DNA from: Bacteroidota bacterium
Lineage (GTDB): Bacteria; Bacteroidota; Bacteroidia; Flavobacteriales; Weeksellaceae
DNA: 48,421 nt
NCBI GenBank assembly: GCA_023399595.1
Contig: JAEWOR010000013.1
Coordinates: 1 to 48,421 of the forward strand
Reading direction: 5' to 3'
A model generated the notes under the pieces. The model had not been told where the DNA came from. It worked only from the letters and a program-made list of their open reading frames with translations, and ran no database searches. The translations under genes were made by a program, and so were the position numbers. Shown in pieces: positions 40,868-48,421 of the stretch (position 1 is the stretch's first letter; the number at the start of each line of letters is the position of its first letter).

Positions 40868-42024
40868 AAGAGATTTTCGACATATTGAAAAGAGAGCTTA
40901 AAAACGTTTCGAAAGATTCGAGTTTGTTTCTGATTTTGCTTTTGGCACCGATTCTTTACGCATTTATGTACGGAAGTATTTACCTGAACAAAGGCGAAGA
41001 GAAAGTGAAATTAGCTTTGATTGATAACGACGGAACTGCGATTTCCAGAACCTTGACGGAACAATTTGATTCCACGCCAATGATAGAAATTATTCCGAGC
41101 TCTGATATTAATGACGCTCAGGAGAAAATGTATCAGGGAGAAGTTCAGGGGTATTTTTATATTCAGTCGGGCTTTGAAAAGGATATTTTATCGCAAAAAC
41201 AAACCAATGTAAATCTGGTCCTGAATGCCTCAAGGTTTTTGCCTTCCAGTGATTTGCTTAGTACAGTTACCAAAGTTTGTCTGACGGTTGGAGCTGGCGT
41301 TAGAAAAACGTATTTCAACAAACAAGGAATGGGAGAGGACGAATCGATGAAAATGACCAATCCGATTAATATGGATTATCGTCCGCTTTATAATTCTGGG
41401 ATGACTTATGGCGCGTTTCTTTTGCCTGGATTATTGGCGATTATTTTACAGCAAACCCTTTTGATAGGCGTTGCTGCGGCGTTTACTTCAGAAAGAGAAG
41501 AGAATAAATTATTGAATCTATATCAGATTTCAAAGCAAAGTATTTCTAAAATGATTTTCGGAAAAAGTCTGCTTTATTTTTTTGCATTTATGATTTTTGG
41601 ATTGTTTTTTTCGATAGTGAATTTCTCTGTTTTCGGAGTTGAGATTAGAGGAAGTTATCTTGATTTGGCGGTAATTTCAGCTTTATTTATCGCAACAATT
41701 ATTGTCTTCGGAATGTTGATTGGGAGTTTCTTTAAGACCAAACTTTTTGCTTTTCAGGTTTTGGTATTTTCTTCTTATCCTATTTTTTTGATTACCGGAT
41801 ATTCAATGCCATATCAGGCTTTACCGAAGTTTGTTCAAATGTTATCTGATACTTTACCGACTTCTCCATTTTTGAAAACATACATTTCAATTGTGCAATC
41901 TGGAGGTTCACTTGCCGATAATCTGAATTCTGTTATTCATTTAGTGATTCTATGGATTTTTTTTGAATTTCTGTTAATTTTAAGGATAAAATATTTGATT
42001 AAAAGTAATATCATTTCTTCCTGA
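40864..42024 (+). CDS. ABC-2 type permease (YhhJ/YbhS-like), second of two
   Basis: This 386-aa protein has the same layout as its neighbour: one N-terminal helix, a periplasmic domain, five helices. It includes GAFLLPGLLAIILQQTLLIGVAAAFTSEREENKLLNLYQIS. The two are paralogues and probably form a heterodimer. The last 14 bp overlap, on the opposite strand, the end of the SdhB gene, so the two operons collide without an intergenic terminator. Confidence 0.85.
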   Translation: MKEIFDILKRELKNVSKDSSLFLILLLAPILYAFMYGSIYLNKGEEKVKLALIDNDGTAISRTLTEQFDSTPMIEIIPSSDINDAQEKMYQGEVQGYFYIQSGFEKDILSQKQTNVNLVLNASRFLPSSDLLSTVTKVCLTVGAGVRKTYFNKQGMGEDESMKMTNPINMDYRPLYNSGMTYGAFLLPGLLAIILQQTLLIGVAAAFTSEREENKLLNLYQISKQSISKMIFGKSLLYFFAFMIFGLFFSIVNFSVFGVEIRGSYLDLAVISALFIATIIVFGMLIGSFFKTKLFAFQVLVFSSYPIFLITGYSMPYQALPKFVQMLSDTLPTSPFLKTYISIVQSGGSLADNLNSVIHLVILWIFFEFLLILRIKYLIKSNIISS

Positions 42025-42760
42025 AAAACAACGCACGACTATATTCATAATTCATTCTGGCGATATTCAAAACAGAGATTCCTTGCGGACATTCCACTTC
42101 ACAAGCTTCGGTGTTTGAACAGTGACCAAAATGCTCAGAATCCATTTTTTTAACCATATTGAGAACCCTTTCACCTCGTTCTTCTTTTCCTTGCGGAAGT
42201 AAAACCATATGGGTGATTTTTGCTGAAGTAAATAAGGCTGCACTTCCATTTTTGCAAGTCGCAACACAAGCACCACAACCAATACACGCTGCCGAATCAA
42301 AAGCTTCTTCCGCTGTTTGATGAGTGACTGCAATTGCTGTTGCGTCGGGAGCCTGACCAGTATTTATAGACACAAATCCTCCTGAAGAAATAATCCTGTC
42401 AAAGGCGGAACGGTCAACTTTCAAATCTTTTTTAATAGGAAAAGCCAACGCTCTGAAAGGTTCAATCACAATCGTTTCTCCATCTTTGAAAGAACGCAAA
42501 TGTAATTGGCAAGTCGTCGTATGTTCCAAAGGTCCGTGAGCCAAGCCATTAATCATCATTCCGCACTGTCCACAGATTCCTTCACGGCAATCGTGGTCGA
42601 ATTCTATGGGTTCATCACCTTCTGTAATCAATTTTTCATTTAAGGTATCCAGCATTTCCAGGAAAGACATATGAGGATTTAAACCTGTCAAATTATAATT
42701 TACCAGTTTGCCTTCACTTTGATTATCTTTCTGCCGCCATATTTTTAGATGTAAATCCAT
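42011..42760 (-). CDS. sdhB: Succinate dehydrogenase/fumarate reductase iron-sulfur subunit
   Basis: This 249-aa electron-transfer subunit has an N-terminal 2Fe-2S ferredoxin domain with Cys58, Cys63, Cys66 and Cys84 (CREGICGQC...C). The C-terminal part binds further clusters through CIGCGACVATC and the later ACEVECPQGI. It passes electrons between the flavoprotein and the membrane cytochrome. It is last in the porin-transporter-SdhCAB operon, 12 bp after SdhA, and its 3' end overlaps the opposing permease gene by 14 bp. Confidence 0.94.
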   Translation of the reverse strand: MDLHLKIWRQKDNQSEGKLVNYNLTGLNPHMSFLEMLDTLNEKLITEGDEPIEFDHDCREGICGQCGMMINGLAHGPLEHTTTCQLHLRSFKDGETIVIEPFRALAFPIKKDLKVDRSAFDRIISSGGFVSINTGQAPDATAIAVTHQTAEEAFDSAACIGCGACVATCKNGSAALFTSAKITHMVLLPQGKEERGERVLNMVKKMDSEHFGHCSNTEACEVECPQGISVLNIARMNYEYSRALFFRKK

Positions 42761-42772
42761 AATTTCTGTGCT

Positions 42773-44689
42773 TTATTTATAACTTCTTACAGTAGGTTGT
42801 ATTTCTTCAAAAACTAAAGGTTCTTTAATCAATTCCGGCTCGCTATTTTCGCCTTTCCAAGCCCAAGCTGAAATGAATTGAAATTCAGAATCATTCCTTA
42901 AAGCTTCTCCGTCGGGCGTTTGGTACTCTTCACGAAAATGCGCTCCACAAGATTCGTTTCGGGTTAAAGCATCGTAACACATCAGTTCGCCAATTTCAAA
43001 ATAATCGGCAACGCGACCGGCTTTTTCTAACTCGGTATTCATTTGATTTCCTTGTCCGGAAACTTTGACGTCTTTATAGAATTTCTGTTTCAGTTTTCGG
43101 ATTTCTTTGATGGCATATTTTAAACCTTTTTCATTTCGGGCTAAACCACAGTAATCGTAAAGGAGTTTTCCCAACGTTTTATGAAAATAATCAACCGTTT
43201 TTGTTCCGTTGATATTGATAAAACTTTCGATTTGTTGTTTCACACGAATTTCAGCTTTTTCAAATTCAATGTCATCCGTTGAAATTTTTCCGGTATGGAT
43301 TTCATTGGATAAATAATTGGCGATAGTATAAGGTGCAATAAAATATCCGTCAACAGATGCCTGAAGCAGGGAATTTGCACCCAAGCGGTTCGCTCCGTGG
43401 TCTGCGAAATTAGCTTCTCCTAAAGCAAATAATCCTGGAATGGTGGTCATTAATTCATAATCAACCCAGAGTCCGCCCATCGAAAAGTGCGCGGAAGGCG
43501 AAATCATCATTGGTTCTTTGTAGGCATCATATCCGGTGATTTTAAGATACATATCAAATAAATTACCGTATTTCTCTTTAATTTTTTCTTTTCCCTGTTC
43601 TTTAATGGCTTTAGAAAAATCAAGATAAACTGCGTTTTTCAACGGGCCGATTCCGAAACCTGCATCAATTCTTTCTTTCGCAGCTCTTGATGAAATATCT
43701 CTCGGAGCCAAATTTCCAAAAGCAGGATATCGTCTTTCGAGATAATAATCTCTTTCGTTTTCGGGAATATCGTTTGGTTTTCGGGTTTCATTTTCTTTTA
43801 GCGGAACCCAGATTCTGCCGTCATTTCGCAAAGATTCTGACATCAAAGTTAATTTTGATTGATAATCTCCGGACTGCGGAAGTGAAGTAGGGTGTACCTG
43901 AATCCAGCTTGGGGAAGCCATCAAAGCTCCTTTTTTGTGAGCCCGCCAAATCGCAGAACCGTTGCAACCCATCGCCAAAGTCGATAAATAATATATTTTT
44001 CCATAACCGCCGGTTGCCAAAACAACTGCGTGTGCAGCGTGTCTTTCAATTTCTCCAGTGTCTAAATTTCTGACGATGACACCTCTTGCTTTTCCATCAA
44101 TCATTACTAAATCCAGCATTTCGTGTCTTGAAAATAGCTGAACAGTTTTCTTTCCAACTTGTCGCATCAAAGCCTGATAAGCTCCTAAAAGCAATTGTTG
44201 TCCGGTTTGTCCTCTCGCATAAAAAGTCCGGCTCACTTGGACACCTCCAAAAGAACGGTTATTCAGATAACCTCCATATTCTCGTCCGAACGGAACGCCT
44301 TGTGCAACGGCTTGGTCGATAAGATTTAAAGAGCATTCTGCCATACGATAAACATTGGCTTCACGGGCTCTGAAATCTCCGCCTTTTAAAGTGTCAACGA
44401 ACATTCTGTAAACACTGTCGCCGTCATTTTTATAATTTTTGGCAGCATTTACGCCGCCTTGTGCAGCTACAGAATGCGCTCTTCTAGGGCTGTCCTGAAA
44501 ACAGAAGGATTTCACATTATAACCCATTTCGCCCAAAGATGCAGCAATAGAACTTCCAGCTAAACCCGTTCCGACAACGATAATATCCAATTTTTTTCGG
44601 TTAGCGGGATTGACAAGCTTGGCAGTTTTTTTATAATTTTCCCATTTCTGTTCTAAAGAACCTTCCGGTATTTTTGAATCTAAAATCAT
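42773..44689 (-). CDS. sdhA: Succinate dehydrogenase/fumarate reductase flavoprotein subunit
   Basis: This 638-aa catalytic subunit interconverts succinate and fumarate. FAD binding is shown by GTGLAG (40-45) and by RRAHSVAAQGG, where His72 is the covalent FAD attachment site. Substrate-site stretches (HPTSLPQSGDYQSKLTLMSESLRNDG, SSRAAKERIDAG, HFSMGGLWVD) are all present. The length and the pairing with a single cytochrome subunit fit the type B enzymes of Bacteroidota and Wolinella, which can run in either direction with a menaquinone pool. Confidence 0.95.
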   Translation of the reverse strand: MILDSKIPEGSLEQKWENYKKTAKLVNPANRKKLDIIVVGTGLAGSSIAASLGEMGYNVKSFCFQDSPRRAHSVAAQGGVNAAKNYKNDGDSVYRMFVDTLKGGDFRAREANVYRMAECSLNLIDQAVAQGVPFGREYGGYLNNRSFGGVQVSRTFYARGQTGQQLLLGAYQALMRQVGKKTVQLFSRHEMLDLVMIDGKARGVIVRNLDTGEIERHAAHAVVLATGGYGKIYYLSTLAMGCNGSAIWRAHKKGALMASPSWIQVHPTSLPQSGDYQSKLTLMSESLRNDGRIWVPLKENETRKPNDIPENERDYYLERRYPAFGNLAPRDISSRAAKERIDAGFGIGPLKNAVYLDFSKAIKEQGKEKIKEKYGNLFDMYLKITGYDAYKEPMMISPSAHFSMGGLWVDYELMTTIPGLFALGEANFADHGANRLGANSLLQASVDGYFIAPYTIANYLSNEIHTGKISTDDIEFEKAEIRVKQQIESFININGTKTVDYFHKTLGKLLYDYCGLARNEKGLKYAIKEIRKLKQKFYKDVKVSGQGNQMNTELEKAGRVADYFEIGELMCYDALTRNESCGAHFREEYQTPDGEALRNDSEFQFISAWAWKGENSEPELIKEPLVFEEIQPTVRSYK

Positions 44690-44700
44690 AGGTTTTCAAT

Positions 44701-45357
44701 TTAACGGTAAGTGAAGAATATATAAATCGGCATTAAGGCAAATCCAACACTGATGATGATTGAATAAGCAATTCCAACAGTTTTGAACCATTTGACAAAC
44801 TTCGGATGAAATAATCCTAATGTTCTGACAGCGCTGTAAATTCCGTGTATTAAATGATAACATAAAGCAATCATTGATATGACATAAATAATAACATACC
44901 ACCATTCTTTAAAAACAGTAATCACAAGAATATAAAGGTCTTTATTTCCATTTTCATCCAAAGGTGGTTTTCCGAATTTGTAGACATACCAGAAATTCTG
45001 AAAATGAATCACTAAGAAAATCAACAATATTGTCCCAAGAATTCCCATATTTCGGGAATACCATTTACTGGCTCTTCCGCGTTGGTCGGATTGATAATTC
45101 GCTCCGGCTTTTTTATTTTTTAAAGTAATAATTAATCCATCCAAAGCGTGAAGGATAATACTTGCATATAACACATAGGAAACAATTTTAATGAGAATAT
45201 TTCCTGACAGAAAATGCGAATAAGCATTAAACTGAAGATGCGCCTTTTCCTGCGGTAAAAAAAGTTGAAGATTTCCCAAGAAATGAATCAACAGAAAGAA
45301 ACTAAGGAAAAGTCCTGTAAGACACATCAGCATTTTTCTTGATAATGTTGACAACAT
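44701..45357 (-). CDS. sdhC: Succinate dehydrogenase/fumarate reductase cytochrome b subunit (type B)
   Basis: This 218-aa membrane anchor has five hydrophobic helices and several membrane histidines suited to binding two b hemes (LLIHFLGN, ILHALDG, LVIHFQNFW, CYHLIHGIYSA). A single five-helix subunit defines the type B, diheme complexes. It exchanges electrons with menaquinone. It is 11 bp upstream of SdhA in the operon. Confidence 0.92.
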   Translation of the reverse strand: MLSTLSRKMLMCLTGLFLSFFLLIHFLGNLQLFLPQEKAHLQFNAYSHFLSGNILIKIVSYVLYASIILHALDGLIITLKNKKAGANYQSDQRGRASKWYSRNMGILGTILLIFLVIHFQNFWYVYKFGKPPLDENGNKDLYILVITVFKEWWYVIIYVISMIALCYHLIHGIYSAVRTLGLFHPKFVKWFKTVGIAYSIIISVGFALMPIYIFFTYR

Positions 45358-45376
45358 ATTTGTTGATTTTTTAGAA

Positions 45377-46807
45377 TTAGTAATAACCTAAGATTTTCAT
45401 CCAGAGTCCACCAATTCCCATATAGATAATTAATAAAACGATTCCGATTTCTAAACCTCGAAGCCACCAAGCTTTCAAATCAACATAACCGCTTCCAAAA
45501 AATACAGGAGCAGGACCGTGACCATAATGTGTTAACACACCGTAAATCGAACCTAAAAATCCAAGCATCATCGCCAATAACATTGGAGGTATTCCTACTG
45601 CAACACCAACTCCTAACAAAGCTGCATACATTGCTGCAACGTGAGCTGTAGCACTCGCAAAAATATAATGACTGAAAAAGTATACAAGAATAATTACGGG
45701 AAAAGCAACGGTCCAAGTCATTCCACCGATTTTCACTTTAATTAAATCACTGAACCAGCCGATAAATCCCAATTCGTTCAATGAGCTCGCCATCATCACC
45801 AATACCGCAAACCAGACAATCGTATCCCAGGCTCCTTTCTCAGATTTTACATCTTCCCAAGTTAAAACTGAGGATAAAAGAAGTAATGTTAAGCCAATGA
45901 AAGCCGTTGTTGTAGCATCAATTGACAAAGCTCCGCCGAAAATCCAAAGTGCTAATAAAATGAAAAATGCCAATAACATCAACCATTCGTTTTTGGAAAT
46001 CGGTCCCATTTCTTTTAATTTTTCAGCCGCCATTTTCGGAGCATCACCGGTTTTCTTCAATTCAGGTGGATATAATTTATATAAAACTAATGGTACAACA
46101 AAAAACGCAACCAATCCCGGAACAAAACCTGCGGCTGCCCAAGACATCCAAGTGATATTAATTCCCAAATTCGCTGCAAATTTTTGACACATCGGATTAC
46201 TCGCTGTTCCTGTCAGAAACATAGAAGACGAAATCAGATTCATATAATAGCTGTTCAATGTTAAATAGGAACCCAATTTTCTATGCGTTTCAGGTTTATC
46301 GGGAACTGAGTCGAAACTTATCGCCATCGATTTCATAATCGGATAAATAATTCCGCCGCCTCTTGCTGTATTACTAGGAATTGCGGGAGCTAAGCAAACA
46401 TCAGCTAAACCTAAACCATAAGCCAAGCCCAATGAACTTCTTCCAAAAATTCGAATGAATAAAAAGGCAATTCGGTTTCCTAAACCTGTTTTAATAAATC
46501 CTCTTGCAATAAAAAAAGAAATCCCAATCAACCAAATCACCTTGTCTCCAAATCCGGAAAGTGCTTTTGTGATTGATTTTCCTGCATCTCCAGGAGCTAC
46601 AACCTGCGTGAGTGCGGTGAATCCAATCGCCATCATACACATTGTTCCCATCGGAGCGGCTTTTAAGATGATTCCTAAAATAGTCGCCGCAAAAATGGCA
46701 AATAAATGCCACGCATTTTCTGCCACGCCTTCCGGAGCGGGAATAAACCATATGATAAGAGCAATGGCAAATGTGATTGCGACAGCTTTGATTTTTATTT
46801 CTTTCAT
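45377..46807 (-). CDS. DASS-family dicarboxylate/anion transporter (CitT/TtdT-like)
   Basis: This 476-aa inner-membrane protein has about 11-12 hydrophobic segments. It carries the SNT-type substrate/cation motif (PAIPSNTARGGGIIYPIM) and its second-half counterpart (FASATAHVAAMYAALLG), as in divalent anion:sodium symporters or exchangers such as CitT. It probably imports C4-dicarboxylates or related acids, or exchanges them for succinate. It is encoded directly before SdhC (19 bp) and after the porin (19 bp), so transport and oxidation/reduction are co-expressed. Confidence 0.9.
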   Translation of the reverse strand: MKEIKIKAVAITFAIALIIWFIPAPEGVAENAWHLFAIFAATILGIILKAAPMGTMCMMAIGFTALTQVVAPGDAGKSITKALSGFGDKVIWLIGISFFIARGFIKTGLGNRIAFLFIRIFGRSSLGLAYGLGLADVCLAPAIPSNTARGGGIIYPIMKSMAISFDSVPDKPETHRKLGSYLTLNSYYMNLISSSMFLTGTASNPMCQKFAANLGINITWMSWAAAGFVPGLVAFFVVPLVLYKLYPPELKKTGDAPKMAAEKLKEMGPISKNEWLMLLAFFILLALWIFGGALSIDATTTAFIGLTLLLLSSVLTWEDVKSEKGAWDTIVWFAVLVMMASSLNELGFIGWFSDLIKVKIGGMTWTVAFPVIILVYFFSHYIFASATAHVAAMYAALLGVGVAVGIPPMLLAMMLGFLGSIYGVLTHYGHGPAPVFFGSGYVDLKAWWLRGLEIGIVLLIIYMGIGGLWMKILGYY

Positions 46808-46826
46808 AATAGTTAGTTTTTAAGGA

Positions 46827-47981
46827 TTAAAATCTACTTTGAACCTGAACAATGAATAGATTGTTGTTGTATTGTGTGGTATTTGCAATGCTGTGTTTGT
46901 ATCGGTCAAATTGAACTCCCAACTGGATTCTTGCACCATAATTTTTCAAAAATTCTAAGCCGAACATCGGAGTAATCGTCTGTCTCGGATTTGAATTTAA
47001 TCTGAAATTCGTGTCCAGATATTCATAACGACAGGATAATTCAAAAGCACTTAAGTTTCTGTGGTTGATTTCGTATCTTAAATTCGGAAGGAAATAAGCG
47101 CCTCGAATCAAATATTCATCGGGATTATTTGGTCTAAGTTCTGGAGCTACAGCAAAATATAGAGGATGATTGGTTGCCTGTTTCGCTTCTAGCTGCATAT
47201 CCAAACTCCATTTTGGATCGAATTGAACAAGTGAACTTAAGTCGATTCCTAAACCATAAATTTTTTTACTAAAAACTTCACCGATTCCACCATTTAAACC
47301 AAGATTTAAATTATATTTTTTTGCTAAACCAAAAACTAGTCGGGTAGAATACTGTTTTCCGTTATCATTATCGTTGACTTGATTTTTTCCATTCCCATTA
47401 ACGACGGAAATGGCATATTGAAAAGGAATTTCGCCTAATTGTAATTGCCCTGTTGCGGAAATGCCAATTTGAAAGCTTGTCCATCCTAATTTTCCAAATT
47501 CTGTATATTGATTGGACCAGTCTAAAGATTTAATGATATCGATAGGATAGGTCTCCTCAATACCGAACCACGGTCTGAATTGTCCAACTGTAAATGCCAA
47601 TTTAGGATTGAAAGTGTATTTTAAATAAGCATTTTCGAGAACTCTGGATTTGGGGTCATTTTTAAAATCGGCAAGGTTTGCAAGTACAACAACTTCTGTA
47701 CGTTTACTGATTTGTGCTCTTGCCTGAACTCTCATATACTTCAGCATAAAATTGTTGTCTGTTCCGCTGCCATCGGAATGATGAAGTCCGTTTACATCTA
47801 TACCTTTGGACACTCCAACAAGATACCGTGCCTGAAAAAGCCCTTTTATCTGAAGGATAGGATATTTAATATTTTCTTCTTTCTGGACTGCTTCAGTTGA
47901 ATCTTTGATCTGACCATTTACAGTACTACAAAATAAATTAATGCCTATCAATAAACTATTTCTGATAAAAATAAAATTCAT
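46827..47981 (-). CDS. OprO/OprP-like outer membrane porin
   Basis: This 384-aa protein has a signal peptide ending near STVNGQ, alternating beta-strand patterns throughout and a C-terminal phenylalanine (QVQSRF) as expected for an outer-membrane barrel. It resembles phosphate-selective porins O/P (FRPWFGIEETYPIDIIKSLDW, GLEFLKNYGARIQLGVQFDRY). Here, as first gene of a dicarboxylate/Sdh operon, it more likely admits organic anions. The region upstream has no perfect TAnnTTTG box. Confidence 0.85.
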   Translation of the reverse strand: MNFIFIRNSLLIGINLFCSTVNGQIKDSTEAVQKEENIKYPILQIKGLFQARYLVGVSKGIDVNGLHHSDGSGTDNNFMLKYMRVQARAQISKRTEVVVLANLADFKNDPKSRVLENAYLKYTFNPKLAFTVGQFRPWFGIEETYPIDIIKSLDWSNQYTEFGKLGWTSFQIGISATGQLQLGEIPFQYAISVVNGNGKNQVNDNDNGKQYSTRLVFGLAKKYNLNLGLNGGIGEVFSKKIYGLGIDLSSLVQFDPKWSLDMQLEAKQATNHPLYFAVAPELRPNNPDEYLIRGAYFLPNLRYEINHRNLSAFELSCRYEYLDTNFRLNSNPRQTITPMFGLEFLKNYGARIQLGVQFDRYKHSIANTTQYNNNLFIVQVQSRF

Positions 47982-48278
47982 ATTGCTGTGGTTTTAGTTT
48001 TTTATAAGTTCGATCAATATAGATTTACTATAGAAAATAGTTTGAATAAAAACGGTAATCCGAATTTTTAGAAAATATAATCAATAAACATTTATTCATA
48101 ATAATTCTATTTGTGTGGTTAGCTAAATTACAAAAATTATTAGATTTTAAATATTATTTTTTGTTTTTAATGATGTTGTTTGATGAATTATGTAAATTTT
48201 AAAACATTTCATCAATAAATGATTTTGATGAAAGATAGTTTATTGTAATTATAACTGTTGTATTATTTGCTTATATCT
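47982..48278. other. 297-bp region between the porin gene and the IS982 end
   Basis: It is AT-rich and would hold the promoter of the porin-Sdh operon, but only TAnnTTTG-like boxes with wrong spacing are visible (minus strand, TAATTTTTG near 48134-48142). No ORF or known RNA was seen. Confidence 0.35.
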
Positions 48279-48421
48279 ACCCGTAGTGCATTTAGGCAAT
48301 ACTAATTTTTAAATTGTTAATATTTCTGTTGTTTTGTTTATTAATGAGTTGTATCACAGTTAGAGCGGTTATTTTAGCTAATATTCTTGTTTTAAATCCT
48401 TGAAAAGTTTTTGCATAATTA
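48279..48421 (-). mobile_element. IS982-family element, right part (runs off window)
   Basis: It begins with the terminal repeat ACCCGTAGTGCATTTAGG at 48279-48296 and contains the 3' end of a transposase gene on the minus strand. The other end is outside the window. Confidence 0.7.
48292..48421 (-). CDS. IS982-family transposase, C-terminal fragment
   Basis: The minus strand, read from base 48420 to the TAA at 48292-48294, gives 42 residues: NYAKTFQGFKTRILAKITAL, then TVIQLINKQN and INNLKISIA. The pattern NYAK...TRI..KI.ALT..Q.IN is the characteristic C-terminus of IS982-family transposases. The stop codon lies within the terminal repeat. The N-terminal part is beyond the window. Confidence 0.75.
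   Translation of the reverse strand, partial: NYAKTFQGFKTRILAKITALTVIQLINKQNNRNINNLKISIA

Noticed and set aside
1..48421. Search for tRNA and rRNA genes and known riboswitches.
   Set aside because: No cloverleaf with a GTTCRA-type T loop, no rRNA-like blocks and no recognisable riboswitch core were found by eye; a covariance search would be needed to exclude them fully.
42011..48421. Possible composite transposon carrying the porin-Sdh module.
   Set aside because: Only one IS982 end is visible and the left side of the module is a gene overlap, not an IS end.

Overview
The window is chromosomal DNA of a low-GC member of the Bacteroidota, most likely a flavobacterium of the Chryseobacterium/Elizabethkingia type (Weeksellaceae). 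The signs are the Bacteroidota promoter motif TAnnTTTG in front of many genes, the gliding genes gldA and gldD, a GLPGLI-family protein fused to a PNGase F-like domain, the bifunctional DAHP synthase/chorismate mutase, and a single-subunit (type B) cytochrome b in the succinate dehydrogenase/fumarate reductase. Genus-level placement is inference.

Both ends lie inside insertion sequences. Bases 1-65 are the start of an IS1595-like transposase, which seems to have cut off the 3' end of a pirin gene. Bases 48279-48421 are the terminal repeat and C-terminus of an IS982-family transposase. The window may therefore be a whole assembly contig ending at repeated IS copies.

From 0.1 to 29.4 kb the content is mostly core flavobacterial genes in short transcription units: MFS exporter, PNGase F-like protein, RsmB-type rRNA methyltransferase, PhnA-like protein, ABC ATPase, YceI lipoprotein, pheS, ferredoxin reductase plus ferredoxin, lgt/yidD, rarA, gldD, a PfkB kinase, a SurA-like PPIase, nitronate monooxygenase, rhodanese, queG, dnaX, DAHP synthase/chorismate mutase, rsgA, ndk, patatin and gldA. 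dnaX is split by a frameshift at a run of 11 A, with a hairpin just downstream. Two intergenic regions (19.7 and 22.3 kb) carry copies of a roughly 220-250 bp repeat. The better copy has terminal inverted repeats matching the IS982 end at 48279.

From 29.7 to 36.6 kb there is a stress-flavoured block: RRM protein, cold shock protein, a GH130/GT4 pair preceded by a tiny lysine-rich protein, an AraC-type regulator, a CsbD-like protein, two small unknown proteins and a ChaA-like cation/proton antiporter.

From 37.2 to 48.0 kb the sequence is visibly richer in G+C and holds two operons facing each other. One is an efflux operon (TolC-like, HlyD-like and two ABC-2 permeases, no ATPase). The other encodes a porin, a DASS dicarboxylate transporter and SdhC-SdhA-SdhB, which looks like a complete route for taking up C4-dicarboxylates and passing them to succinate dehydrogenase/fumarate reductase. 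Their 3' ends overlap by 14 bp. No tRNA, rRNA or CRISPR array was seen.
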